Assembly (NCBI GenBank): GCA_018806915.1
Contig: JAGKQI010000098.1
Span: 682,001-746,000, forward strand
Length of the DNA stretch: 64,000 nucleotides
Reading direction: 5' to 3'
DNA from: Phytophthora colocasiae
Lineage: Eukaryota > Oomycota > Peronosporomycetes > Peronosporales > Peronosporaceae
Notes under the pieces: model-generated
What the model was told of the DNA's origin: nothing
What the model saw: the letters and a program-made list of their open reading frames with translations, nothing else
The model's database searches: none
Translations under genes and position numbers: made by a program
In this document: positions 1 to 9,762 of the stretch, in pieces
Numbering within the stretch: the stretch's first letter is position 1
Layout of the letters: every line of letters begins with the position of its first letter

Positions 1-5
1 TTGGT

Positions 6-686
6 GACAGAGAGCTTCTCTGTCGGACCGCTGGAAGCAGCAGTGCTAGTGAGCACTGCTGAGATCGTTGTTCCTGCTGCAGAGGCAGCAGGTGAGGCTT
101 GCGCGTCCGCAGTAGCGGACGGAGACGTGGGCGTTGGCGAGTCCATTGCGAAATGAACTCGGATTTCTCTTGGGAACTTGACGGTCTTGTCAAGTTCTGT
201 TGATTGACGTATCGAGACCGATACGTCGAATCTTAACGGGGGGATGGTGTAACGGGGTTACACGTACAAGTGGTAGTACCACTTGTAACTCTAACAGTTA
301 GGATAACTGTTAGAGGTTGGAAATGGGCCTCAGACCTTGGTGTGCTGTACACACCAAAGGATACATGGGCGAACCACATTATTGGGTGGTTCGTGTGCAT
401 TTGAGAAAGTAACGGATTTCTACCAATCAATGAGCAGAGTTTCTGCCAACCACACGTTGGCAGACCCTTTAGAAATAGATAACAAACAGTTTTAGGAGGT
501 CCATAATTGGCTTATGCCAAATTCAATAACAGTTCTCATTTTACGGTATTTTGCAGTTTAATTTAGTTATATTTGATTTAATTATACTTATTTAAATAAG
601 TTTACTTAAATTAAGTCTATTCTAATTGCACGCTTCCTCATACACGTAAGCGCACGTGTACGCCACCTAATAGGTCTAGGTAGACC
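6..686. repeat. Array of consecutive short hairpins with unrelated arms
   Basis: At least fifteen short inverted repeats follow one another. Positions (stem/loop): 6-24 (8/3), 38-61 (10/4), 73-92 (8/4), 104-121 (7/4), 174-197 (9/6), 206-227 (9/4), 247-263 (7/3), 265-287 (10/3), 289-315 (12/3), 337-357 (8/5), 370-393 (8/8), 442-464 (9/5), 507-520 (5/4), 586-601 (16-bp palindrome), 641-660 (7/6), 673-686 (6/2). The arms of different hairpins are unrelated, so this is not a tandem repeat of one unit. No convincing coding frame overlaps. It lies beyond the 3' (left) end of the decayed Copia element and could belong to its lost LTR, to another element, or to a structured RNA. Function unknown. Confidence 0.8.
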
Positions 687-1059
687 CATTACATCTCTGT
701 TCAAGGTCCCAATCGACTTAAATTTGATTTGGAAAGAGGTGAGCTAGTGTCATCAGCAGAAAACTGGATTAACTTCATTCGTTTGTTCGTCCGTTCATCA
801 TCTTCGAGTAGATGATAGTAGTCGGTAGGATTTTCGCTGGTTTGCCTAACCGATAATGGACCTTCCCAGCAAATTTGTCTTTTGTGCATGGATTGTTGTA
901 AATAAATTCATGTGCCTAGATAATTCGGTACTTGACCAGGGAAACCTCAACGAGGGAAAACCTTAAGCGAACAAAAAAGATAAAACCCAGTGGGAAAAAT
1001 AAATCTAAAAGGACGCAGGAGGTAGGCACGCTTCATGCAGTTGTATTATCAGCGTATTT

Positions 1060-3852
1060 CTATACTGAATGGCCGGATTCGGCTTTCAGGGGTTTTATCC
1101 TGAGCTTGGCCCTTAGTTCTCTGAACTGGTGCTTGTCTAAAGCTTTAGTGAAGATGTCAGCTATCATCTCTTTCGTATTGCAGTAGGTGACGTTGAATTC
1201 ATGCCTCTCTACCTTTTCTTGCACAAAACAATATCGTACGTGTATATGCTTTGATCGTCCGTGAAGTTCGGGATTGTAGCGGATTTTGATGCAGCTTTGG
1301 TTGTCCTCATATATAGTATTAGCCTGCGTTGTAGCAAAGCCAAGTTCTTCGAGGAGAAGTTTGAGGAAAATCATCTCTTGCATGCAGTGACACAGGGCGA
1401 TATATTCTGCATCTGTAGGTGAGAGAACCACAGTGTGGTGCTTGCGGGAGAGCCATGAGATTGGACTGCTTGCGAGCATAGTCACATATCCACCGACGGG
1501 GCGTCTCGTGTCGGGGTATTTAGCATAGTCAGAGTCACTGTAGGCAAGTTGCTGGTCGGCTAGGCTCTCCGATGTAAGGTCGGACGAGCCTCCCAGAAGG
1601 AGACCGTATTCTTTCGTTCCTGACAGATATTTTAGTCCACGAATGACTGCTTTCCAGTGTTCCATGCCTGGATTGGCTTGGAATTGACTGACCTCACGCA
1701 TGTAGAATGCCATGTCGGGTCGTGTCCCAACCATTAGATACATGACACTGCCTACTGCTTGGCGATACGGAATTGATTTCATCGCATCTTTCTCTTGTTC
1801 ACTGCTAGGCTGGCGGCTTACGGAGAGGTTGGCATTCCGTTCTGCTGGTGTTGCTACAGGGTACGGAATGTAGTCGCTGAAGCGGTCAATGACCTTCGTA
1901 GCGTACTTGTGTTGGTGGATAAACATCGTTCGGTTCTTTCGGTCACGTTGAATAGACCAGCCGAGTAAGTACTTCACCTCCCCTAAATCTTACATGGAGA
2001 ATCGTTTTTTCAGGGCTGATTTCAGCTCACTGACGAGTGCTGGTGTAGGAGCACTGATCAGTAAGTCGTCGACGTACACTGCAATATAACAAGTGACGTT
2101 GTCAACTGTGCGTCGAAAGACACATCGATCTTTAATGAGTTTCAGAAACCCAAGGCTCTCTAGAAAGGCAAACAAGATTTGGTACCAGGCACGGGGTGCT
2201 TGTTTTAACCCGTATAAGCTCTTAAGAAGTTTGCACACTAGATACTCCTTGCCCGGGATTTTGAAACCTTCCGGTTGAGCCATGTAGATCTCTTCTTCCA
2301 AATAGCCATTAAGAAATGCTGTTTTGAATCCATTTGGTGGACTTCAAGGTCGAGAAGAGCTGCAACAGTGAGCAGTAGTCTGAGTACCTCCATTGTGATA
2401 ATAAGAGAAAAAATCTCATTGTAGTCGATGCCAAATTCCTGTAGAAACCCTTTGATCACCAGACGCGCTTTACGGGCAATTTCACCAGTGCCGGTGTACT
2501 TCACTACGAAGACCCATCGGCTACTCAAAAGCTTCCTCCCTTTGAGGAGGGGTTACCAACACCCAAGTGTTATTGTCCATGAGGGACTTGTATTCCGATT
2601 TAGCTGCTGAATACCACTGTTTAGCGTGGGAAGCCTTCATTGCTTCCCGATACGTAGTGGGCTCTGACACATACCGAATGGCTAGTAATGTGTACAGTAA
2701 ATACTGACGTTGCTCATGTTCGTGAATGTCTTCGTCAGGGTTGAGGGTTACGTCACCTCAGCGTTGAGTCGTGCGTCAGTGGCTTCCACAGTGAGGCGGG
2801 GTCGCTTATGAGCTGAAGTGTGCGGAGGATCAGAGTCCGTCTCCGTTCTAAATGAGTAATGTATGGCTATTCGATCAATAGCCTCTCTCAAAGAGGGCAG
2901 TACCCGTTTGGTGGTTGTACCTGATATGGGTTCTGTTGCAGGACCTGAAGTGGGTAATGGTGTCATTACTGGTTCTGATACAGATTCAATTTCAGGCTCT
3001 TGCGGTATAAAAGCATGTGCAGGCGACGCAGGTGCAGGTGCAGGTTCGGCAGCAAGTTGCTGCTTGTTGGTTGGTTGGGTGGGCTCTGGTGTAGACGTCA
3101 GACCTATGGGAAATTCATCCTCTTTAAAAACTACATCACGACTATACACAATGGCATGTGTGTTAATGTCCATCAGTCGATATCCTTTCTTGTGGTCAGG
3201 TACACCGAGATACATGCACATACGGGCTCTGGCGTCGAGTTTGCCTCAGTATTGCTCCGTGATGTGGACATATCCACTACATCCAAAACTTTGATGTATT
3301 GCATCGATGGGATTCGATTGTACCAAAGCTCGTACGGGGTTCGACCGTCCGTCTTAGAGCTAGGCGTCATGTGATGAGAGTAGTCAGTTGACAGACACAC
3401 TCGGCCCATAATCGCTTGGAAAGTTTGCCGTCAAGTAGAAGGGCTCGGACACGCTCCATGATAGTATGCATGCGGCGTTCGGCAACTCCATTCGGCTGAG
3501 GAGTGTACGCGTTGGTGAATTGTGCATGAGTCCCATATTTTTAAAGATGATCCGACCCAACTTCTCGTACACTTTCGCATTATCTGCTTGGAGCCGTTGA
3601 ATCTCAAAATTTCCTTGAGACTTATCGTCTTCAGCACTGAACGTGTATACGTGTATTCAATGACAGAGATATCTCGTCTAAAGATGTTCAGAGCTTTCTT
3701 CCTGAAGTCTTCGTAGCAGTCGTATAACTCGCTACGGTTCTTAATTGCATAAGTGAACATGAATCGAGAAAAGTTGTCGATGAAAATCAAGAAGTAAGGT
3801 TAGGCACAGGTAGTGGACCACAGATATCTGAATGGACTTTTGACAAACTCTA
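1060..3852 (-). pseudogene. Copia-1 pol, 3' half: integrase core, reverse transcriptase, RNase H (frameshifted)
   Basis: Fragments in several frames: integrase core around 3431-3830 (VHSDICGP, FIDNFSRF), integrase C-terminal part 3173-3409 (GRTPYELWYNR) and 2748-3221, RT start 2238-2528 (KARLVIKGFLQ), RT catalytic part 1990-2301 (LYGLKQAPRAWYQ and the YVDD active-site box), then a 305-residue RT thumb/RNase H piece at 1060-1977 (SDSDYAKYPDTRRPVGGY, PTDAEYIALC, EDNQSCI, ending IADIFTKALDKHQF). At least four frame changes separate these pieces, so no polyprotein can be made. The RNase H part is the best preserved. Confidence 0.9.
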
Positions 3853-3873
3853 TTAGGCCCATGCCTAACCGGG
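3853..3873 (+). repeat. Left target duplication TTA plus 18-bp TIR of the Harbinger element
   Basis: TTA at 3853-3855 is followed by GGCCCATGCCTAACCGGG at 3856-3873; a perfect inverted copy closes the element at 6813-6830. Confidence 0.95.
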
Positions 3874-3943
3874 GCTTTTTCGTGCCATGAGTGTCACGGG
3901 CGGCTGTGATTGGCGGGTACAGCAAGTGGATTAGGGCTGTTGG

Positions 3944-5439
3944 TTGCGGTGGTGGCACAGTGAAAGTGCCATGGCAACACGTTGTGCCATGCGCCACAAT
4001 CGAAAATTACGCTGTTTTTCCCGTAAATTTTGCTCTTCGCTGTCGCGTCAAGACTTTTGCGCCAAAATGCACCACGACGAGGTAGCTACTGTCGTCTTAG
4101 GTCTGCAGCTCATGGCGCTGTTGTTCGTCTATTGTGATGAGAGGAAGCCATGCTTGGAGAGGAGCAGGCTCAACTGGAAGCACCATTCTCAACTGCTGCT
4201 GAACGAAGGACAGTTTCGGCAGTATTATCGCATGTCTTTTCGATCGTTCGAGCGGTTGGTGCAGCTTCTCGAGCCACACTTGCGCGTTGATGAAGCACAA
4301 TCTCGTCGACGGACGAGAACAGAACCTCTATCGCCGGTCAACAAGGTCCAGATCGGCGTGTCGTGGTTGGCTGGATACTCCTACCATCCCGTCCGCATGC
4401 TGTCCGGAGCAAGCTCCTCGGGGTTTTACGCTTGTCTCCATGCCGTCATGGACGCGATTGAAGCACAAGATGAGCTTCAGCTTCGTTTCCCGGTCACGGA
4501 GAACGAACAACGAAAATCAGCAGCAGCGTTCTCGCATCGCAGCAAATCTGGGCCAGGCAAAGAACCGGTGTTGACGGGATGTGTCGGAGCTATCGATGGC
4601 TGGCTCTGTCAAATACAAGTGCTGCGCCGTAGTGAAGTAAAACGTGTCGCCTCCTTTTTCTCGGGGCACTACCAGTGTTATGGAGTTAACGTCCAGGCTT
4701 GCGTGGACCACCACAGCCGATTCATGGCGATCACTAGTTCCTGTCCTGGAGGAATGGGAGATGCTGTGGCGTATCAAAGATGGAGGATCTCTAGTCTTGC
4801 CGATGCACTTCCGAAGGGGTTGTATTTGGTGGGCGATAACGCGTACAGCAACAGTAACACCTTGTTGACTCCATTTACGAAGCCGCAAACGGAGACAGAC
4901 AGCCACGACGCCTACAATTTTTTTCTCAGTCAACTTCGCATACGTGTAGAAATGGCTTTTGGATTACTCGTGAATAAGTGGCGCGTGTTCAAATCGCCGC
5001 TGAAAGTGCGCATGAAAAACGTTGCGTTGCCAAGGTCGTCTATGTGGCATGCATTCTTCACAACTGGTGCATTGATGAGCGACTGCAGCAAGATGAGGGG
5101 TTCGACGTAAGTGATGATGAAAATTTATCAGAGGCATTAAGCTGTTTGAGTCTGGACCAGACTCCTGTACTGGCTTCTGTCTCCCAACAAGCAGCACCTT
5201 CCTACCAAGATTTGTACGCCGCCATCGAGCCGCTCCAGACATCTCGAACGAAGAACAAAAGGCGCACGAAGAAAAGGAGCGCTAAGTCGGTGCGTAAAGC
5301 GCGACCGAAAAAACCGCAGCGAGCGCGAGAGTCGGAAATGCTACGCAATACGATCGTAAAGATGATTGATAAGCGCAACTTGTCTCGTCCAGCTTACAAC
5401 AAAGTACGAGCTGCAGCAGAAATGGACAAGTACTTGTGA
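3944..5439 (+). pseudogene. PIF/Harbinger DDE transposase, one frameshift
   Basis: The first frame (3944 to about 5010) carries the DDE triad of the Harbinger nuclease: Asp in GAIDGW (residue about 218), Asp in LVGDNAYS (about 298) and Glu in RVEMAFGLL (about 336). The conserved C-terminal family box (VACILHNWCIDE) occurs in the next frame from about 5010 to 5439, followed by a Lys/Arg-rich tail (about 5245-5340). A one-base loss near 5010-5035, where there is a run of five A, would explain the switch. As read, the protein ends at 5110 with an unrelated tail and lacks this box. The true start is uncertain: the first ATG at 3944 is followed by poorly conserved sequence, and the ATG at about 4070 fits better. 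Could be active if the shift is an assembly error. Confidence 0.85.
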
Positions 5440-5511
5440 AAGCGATGACGTGTTGACTTTGCAATGAGTTACTCAATAACCCTGCTGTAGAGAGCGACTC
5501 GAACTCGTTGG

Positions 5512-6594
5512 CTAGTTGCTACGGCATAACTCGGCCTCCATCTCGAGCAACTTCGTACGGTAGAGGTCCAAGCTCTTCTGAAGTGACTCAACGTCCCCTC
5601 CGTTTCTAGTAGCATTGGCGACCCTCGCCCCCATATACTCGATCAACTGGTTCATTTTCATGAGCGAGTCCGCGTTGGAAGTCAAGCCGCCACAAAGCCT
5701 TTCCGTCATTGTTTTCATCGCCGTCATGATCTCGACCTTCATCTTCTTCGCAGAAGGCGACGAGGTCCCAACGCTGCTAGATGAGCAGTGCTTCAGCGAG
5801 TCAAACTGGTCCTTCTCATACATGCCTCCTTCCACAAACTGAGTCAAGTTATGTTTTATCTCGAGACACTCTCTGAGATAGAAGACGTCGAGTGCTCCAT
5901 CACAGAAGTTAAAGAAGTCATCGCCGTGCTCTCCAGACTTAGTAAAGCGGGCCATCGCCTTCACATACTTCAGGTTCGCAGACTTCCACATGTCGTACAG
6001 ACTCGCCACCTCCTGGGCAACAATGTTGGAAGGATCAAAGCTTTCAAAGCGCACGTGATCACTGTACAACTTGTTGTAGGCCGTCTTGTTCCCGTTAAAC
6101 TCCGCGGCTACATCACGCCAAAAGGATGAGTTTGCATGCGTCTCACCGGCGTCCAATTGCTGGCGGGTTGGCTTGATTCCAGTCTCCGCGAATCGAGTTG
6201 CAAACTTATCCGAAAACAGGACTGTCAGCAGCCGAAAGCAGCAGTTCTTCGTCGCGTAAATCGCTTGAACCCCTGAACCAGAGCACGAACCCAACGCCGC
6301 AGTAGCCAGCGACCGCTGTAGCTCGTCATAGGCTTTGAGGCGTTTAATGCGCTCCTCTGCAGGTGTCGTCCGCTTCAGCCTCAGATTGCGACTCGTGCAT
6401 TCTTTACGAAGCTGCTCCACAGTCCAGGTCGAGTAGTTATCCGAAACAGGTGGAGCAACGGAGCCTGGCTTCACTACCGTCCAGTTGGAGGCCACACCAG
6501 GAGACTCCTGAGGAGCCGCTGGACCAGCACGACTCGACACCACTTTGCTTGCAGCTGCTCCTTCCATCGCTTGGTCTTCACGCCTGAATTGCAA
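5512..6594 (-). CDS. Accessory protein of the Harbinger element with SAP-like segment
   Basis: Intact 360-residue ORF inside the Harbinger TIRs, convergent with the transposase. Residues about 55-95 (WTVEQLRKECTSRNLRL) look like a SAP-type helix-extended-loop-helix, a DNA-binding fold. The rest is largely helical with a Ser-rich stretch near residue 275 and a coiled C-terminal region (SLQKSLDLYRTKLLEMEAEL). In most PIF/Harbinger elements the second protein has a Myb/SANT DNA-binding domain and helps the transposase reach nucleus and DNA. A similar role is inferred from position and a different DNA-binding motif. The intact frame contrasts with the frameshifted transposase. Confidence 0.7.
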   Translation of the reverse strand: MQFRREDQAMEGAAASKVVSSRAGPAAPQESPGVASNWTVVKPGSVAPPVSDNYSTWTVEQLRKECTSRNLRLKRTTPAEERIKRLKAYDELQRSLATAALGSCSGSGVQAIYATKNCCFRLLTVLFSDKFATRFAETGIKPTRQQLDAGETHANSSFWRDVAAEFNGNKTAYNKLYSDHVRFESFDPSNIVAQEVASLYDMWKSANLKYVKAMARFTKSGEHGDDFFNFCDGALDVFYLRECLEIKHNLTQFVEGGMYEKDQFDSLKHCSSSSVGTSSPSAKKMKVEIMTAMKTMTERLCGGLTSNADSLMKMNQLIEYMGARVANATRNGGDVESLQKSLDLYRTKLLEMEAELCRSN

Positions 6595-6812
6595 TCACGA
6601 AATGAGCTCGCTTGCTGTCAAGAGCTAACACAGTACCTCTACTCGCGGTTTACCAGAGCTATTCGCTAGCTGCGAAGCTGCGTGTGCCGAGCTTGACGAA
6701 AATTGCCGTGCGAGACCTGGCATGGCGTGGCACAAAGCCGTCTGGGTCAGGAATGGACTTGGTGGCACCTCAGTACTGTCCTACCCCTATGGCACGCGTG
6801 GCACGCATGGCT

Positions 6813-6833
6813 CCCGGTTAGGCATGGGCCTTA
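6813..6833 (-). repeat. Right 18-bp TIR of the Harbinger element plus target duplication TTA
   Basis: CCCGGTTAGGCATGGGCC at 6813-6830 is the exact reverse complement of the left TIR. TTA at 6831-6833 matches the left flank. Confidence 0.95.
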
Positions 6834-7880
6834 GAGTAAAATGGGGAGCGGTGTGACGTGCATGCAACACAGAAGAAATTTGTCTTAGAACCTAGAAGTG
6901 CCGATTCGTCGAGTCCATCTGTGGCTTGGCTCCTAGATAGGTCATTCAAGACACGAACGTTAGGATGTCCAAGACGTTTATGTAAGAGCATGCAGGAACG
7001 GTGCTTACCTGAGGCAATAAGGGCCGCTGGTGGTGCCGCTGGCTTGGCTTGGAACTGATACAGGTCCGTGTTGTTAGCCATGAGTGCCTTGATCTTAAAG
7101 CGCTGGACGGTTTGCATAGCGCACTGCTTGAGGTCAAAGCTGAAGCGAAAATCATGCTTCACCGCTGCTGGAATTGACAGCAGGCTGAATTGGAGCTGGG
7201 GAGCGTACAAGACACCATGGAGGATAAGCTTCTGCATGTTGCCCTTGGAGTCAGAGACTTGCAGCTCGACCCGTCCAATGCCTTCAATGGGGATCTTGTT
7301 GTTTCCGCCAACCGTGATCGATCCACCACTAGTGGTGATGTCAGTAAACCACTGGGATTCATGGGACACATGGCGTGTGCAGCCAGAGTCGATCGTCCAG
7401 GTGGGGTCAGGTTCAACCTTGGCTTGAGCGGTAAGGCTAAACTGAGGATTGACTGTGGTGGCGACAGCAATGAGACCGGTATCACGACGTCCTTGGCGAG
7501 ACACCTTCCGGTTGCCAGATTCATTGTCGTTGTCATCGTCGTCGTCATTGTCTGACTCGAGAGGGCGGTCCTTGTAGCGCTCTTGGCCACGTTGTTTGCC
7601 ACCGTTCCCGTGTTTCTTGTTGTTGCCACCGTTGTTGCCCTTGAAGTCTCGGTTGTTATTTCCCTTGTAGCTGCGCCCGTTGTTCGAGTTCCGATACGGA
7701 TGATCGCGCTTCGAGTTACCCTTGAAAGCAAAATTTGCTGGGAGTACCGTTACAGCTTTCACTCGTCCATCACGCAAGTCCTTTTGTAAACCGCGGCACT
7801 GACGAATGTTGTGGCGTGGGCGATCACAGTACGAGCAGATATTGGCACATTGTCGCGCTCTGGAACATGCGATGCAGAAG
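6834..7880 (-). pseudogene. Copia-1 zinc knuckle, protease and GAG-pre-integrase segment
   Basis: In the minus-strand frame ending at 6818, a CX2CX4HX4C zinc knuckle (CSYCDRPRHNIRQC) lies at about 7790-7835. A basic Asn/Gly-rich linker follows, then an aspartic-protease active site in WTIDSGCTRHVS (about 7390), and the pre-integrase signature MLLHKRLGHPNV with a following CVAC (about 6870-6960). The frame differs from that of the gag ORF, so a shift between 7840 and 7930 separates gag from the knuckle. The reading is cut at 6833 by the Harbinger insertion. Confidence 0.88.
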
Positions 7881-8793
7881 GCCCAGTTGCCACAAGAGCT
7901 CGCTCACCCTTGGTTTCAGTAGTCTCAGAGGTACCCTTGGCCAAGGTGTAGCGCTCCTGAGCTTGGAGGTCACGAACCTTGCCTTCGATACTCTGCTTGA
8001 GGTCTTCATACGGAATATACGTCCGTTGGCCCTTCAAAATGCGGAGATCATCCTTCCACGACTTGGGCATCGAATGGAACAGGTAGATAGACTTCTGTCC
8101 CTCGGTCATCACCGACTCGGTGGCTCCTGAAGCGGCTTTCATCGCGTTCTCAAGTTTGAGAAAGAATTCAGTCAAGTCAGATCCTTCCTCATACTTGATC
8201 TCCATCAAGTAGTGTTGGATGAAGTACGGGTCACCGTGAAAGGCTGCTCCCTCGTACTTCTGGCAGATGAAGTTGAAAATCTCGTACGAAGTCGTGAGAT
8301 TCTTGACCAGCCGCACGTGCATGTTGTCCATCGTCTTCATCAAGAAAGCTTTAGTCTTGGCTTCTTGGTGACGGCGCTTACGCTGGGTAAGAGGCTGAGG
8401 CTTCTCTTTCTTCGAGCGCTTACGTGCTCGGCGAGCTTCACGCGAGTTGAGCGGCCGGACGGCCGGAAGGTCCTTGCGCTTGATCGATCCACCTGAGCTG
8501 GCTCCAGAGTCATCATCAGAGTCCGAGGGTGGCTTTAGCTCGTCATCACTCTCCTCGTAGTCCACAGCATCAGAGTCGACTTCAGCGTCCTTGGAAGCCT
8601 TGTCGTCATCGTCGGACATGTCACTAGCGCTCTCTTCACTCTCTTCTTCTGACACACCATCGTAGTCGAGCTGCTTCTAGCCGAGCAGATGCTTGCCATC
8701 GAGTGCTGCTCAAACGCGAGTCTTCCACACGTCAAAGTTTTCGGCGCCGATGAGTCGTGAGAATTCGTCGCTTGAGACTTGTCTTGGGCTCAT
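7759..8793 (-). pseudogene. Copia-1 gag with two in-frame stops
   Basis: Translation from the ATG at 8793 gives a typical Copia gag start (RLIGAENFDVWKTRV). It is stopped by TGA at 8710-8712 and TAG at 8677-8679, then stays open to 7759. After an acidic Ser/Asp/Glu-rich insert and a basic stretch, the gag core of the UBN2/Retrotran_gag_2 type is clear (NLTTSYEIFNFICQKYEG, FFLKLENAMKAASG, MPKSWKDDLRILKG). The long acidic insert between gag N-terminus and core is unusual for Copia gag. The zinc knuckle lies in another frame. Confidence 0.85.
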
Positions 8794-8915
8794 GATCTCT
8801 GGCGAGTTGCGTAGGTAGTGTAGAAGGAAGGAGGAGAAGAAGTAGTGTTTAGTGGCCATCGAAAGACGAAGTGATAGATTTAGCAGTTAGAGTTCCTCGC
8901 GTGTGCACCCCCTAC

Positions 8916-9068
8916 TGGCAGAACTGTTGGTTCTGCCATGTCTGTACTAGTAAATACTATCACAATACATGTAGTGGAATCCATAGTTACTTACAGAGGG
9001 TAGTACATAATAAAGTATGACAAAGAGCATAACATCAGTGAAGCTGCTCACATCAAACCATGATGTGA
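8916..9068. repeat. Two short hairpins beside the gag end of Copia-1
   Basis: Inverted repeats 8916-8924/8930-8938 (9-bp stem, 5-nt loop, TGGCAGAAC arm) and 9048-9055/9061-9068 (8-bp stem, 5-nt loop, TCACATCA arm). They are of the same style as the array at 6-686. The first could mark the outer end of a short Copia-1 LTR remnant, but no partner copy was found on the left side. Confidence 0.65.
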
Positions 9069-9257
9069 ACAGTGGCTCCACAACTCGGCAGGGACTCGAT
9101 CGTATTTGTAGCGCCTGGTCGCTTGGAGTTCTTTTTTCTCTTACGCTTTCTGCTTCTCTTCAACCTTGCTTGCCGCACTCTTGGTTGAACTGGACGGGAA
9201 TTTTTTGGGACATCAGTCGTTGCGAGTGCATCTACTGCTCGTCAGCAACAGCCTGCC

Positions 9258-9361
9258 GAGACCATCCACTCGGGTGGGCGAAGTCTCTGCGGAGTCGCTT
9301 TCTGGTGTCGAAACCATCCACTCGGGTGGGCGAAGTCTCTGCGGAGTCGCTTTCTGGTGTT
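9258..9361. repeat. 52-bp tandem duplication
   Basis: Two adjacent 52-bp copies (9258-9309 and 9310-9361) share CCATCCACTCGGGTGGGCGA and the following 30 bases, differing at only a few positions. No gene assigned. Confidence 0.9.
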
Positions 9362-9527
9362 GAATGATACCATCGAGAGTTGCGCTGTCTTGGCCGACTT
9401 CGGTAGAAGCCGGGAAGTTGAAAAATGAGGCCGGTACGCACCCGGGTAAACTTGCGCTCTCAACAGTGCATCCATCGCAGCTGCGAACCTCGCGTATTGG
9501 CTCGGGACAGAACCTTCGGAACGTTGT

Positions 9528-9627
9528 CTCCTCAGTGAGGAGTCCTAACAAACACGCATGGTGAACCCAGTACTCAAGGACCTTGAGTACTGGGTTCACC
9601 ATGCGTGTTTGTACCTTGAGTCAAGGT
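9528..9627. repeat. 65-bp near-perfect palindrome flanked by two smaller ones
   Basis: Positions 9548-9579 and 9581-9612 are perfect 32-bp inverted copies separated by one base (A9580). Directly adjoining are 9528-9534/9536-9542 (CTCCTCA, 7-bp stem, 1-nt loop) and 9613-9619/9621-9627 (ACCTTGA, 7-bp stem, 1-nt loop). A 12-bp palindrome (TCGCAGCTGCGA) lies at 9475-9486. ORFs starting with identical residues on both strands here are a by-product of the symmetry. The cluster lies 136-235 bp upstream of the TRMO-like start. Confidence 0.93.
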
Positions 9628-9762
9628 GCGGGTGCAGTCGTTCAACGTCGACTCTGCGTGTTGCAGAACAATACCGGTATAATTCACTAGCTAGATGCAT
9701 GTTATGCCATTTGGTAGGTAGGTTATCACATTCCGGTCATCACCGCGTAGCATTGACACGCG

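Larger units (their letters stand above)
3856..6830. mobile_element. PIF/Harbinger DNA transposon inserted in Copia-1
   Basis: The element is 2975 bp and begins and ends with an 18-bp perfect terminal inverted repeat (GGCCCATGCCTAACCGGG at 3856-3873 and its reverse complement at 6813-6830). It is flanked by TTA on both sides (3853-3855 and 6831-6833), the trinucleotide target duplication typical of PIF/Harbinger. It carries two genes convergent towards the middle: a DDE transposase on plus (3944-5439) and an accessory gene on minus (5512-6594), the usual two-gene layout of the superfamily. Copia-1 coding homology resumes on each side of the duplication, confirming the insertion site. Confidence 0.95.
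1060..8793 (-). mobile_element. Decayed Ty1/Copia retrotransposon (Copia-1), split by a Harbinger element
   Basis: Reading the minus strand from 8793 to 1060 gives Copia order: gag, zinc knuckle, protease, GAG-pre-integrase, integrase, reverse transcriptase, RNase H. Integrase before RT is diagnostic of Copia rather than Gypsy. The frame is broken many times and a 2975-bp DNA transposon (3856-6830) sits between the pre-integrase and integrase-core regions. Gag begins with an ATG in the context ATGAGCCCA, the same as in the young Copia at 58174, and the bases just upstream resemble a weakened version of that element's primer-binding site. I could not find a matching LTR pair, so true ends are undefined; the coordinates cover recognisable coding sequence only. 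Confidence 0.9.

Noticed and set aside
1..1060. 3' LTR of Copia-1
   Set aside because: No segment here matches the region right of 8793, so an LTR pair cannot be shown; only the hairpin array is reported.
9258..9361. CRISPR-like array
   Set aside because: Only two directly adjacent 52-bp copies without spacers; a simple tandem duplication in a eukaryotic genome.
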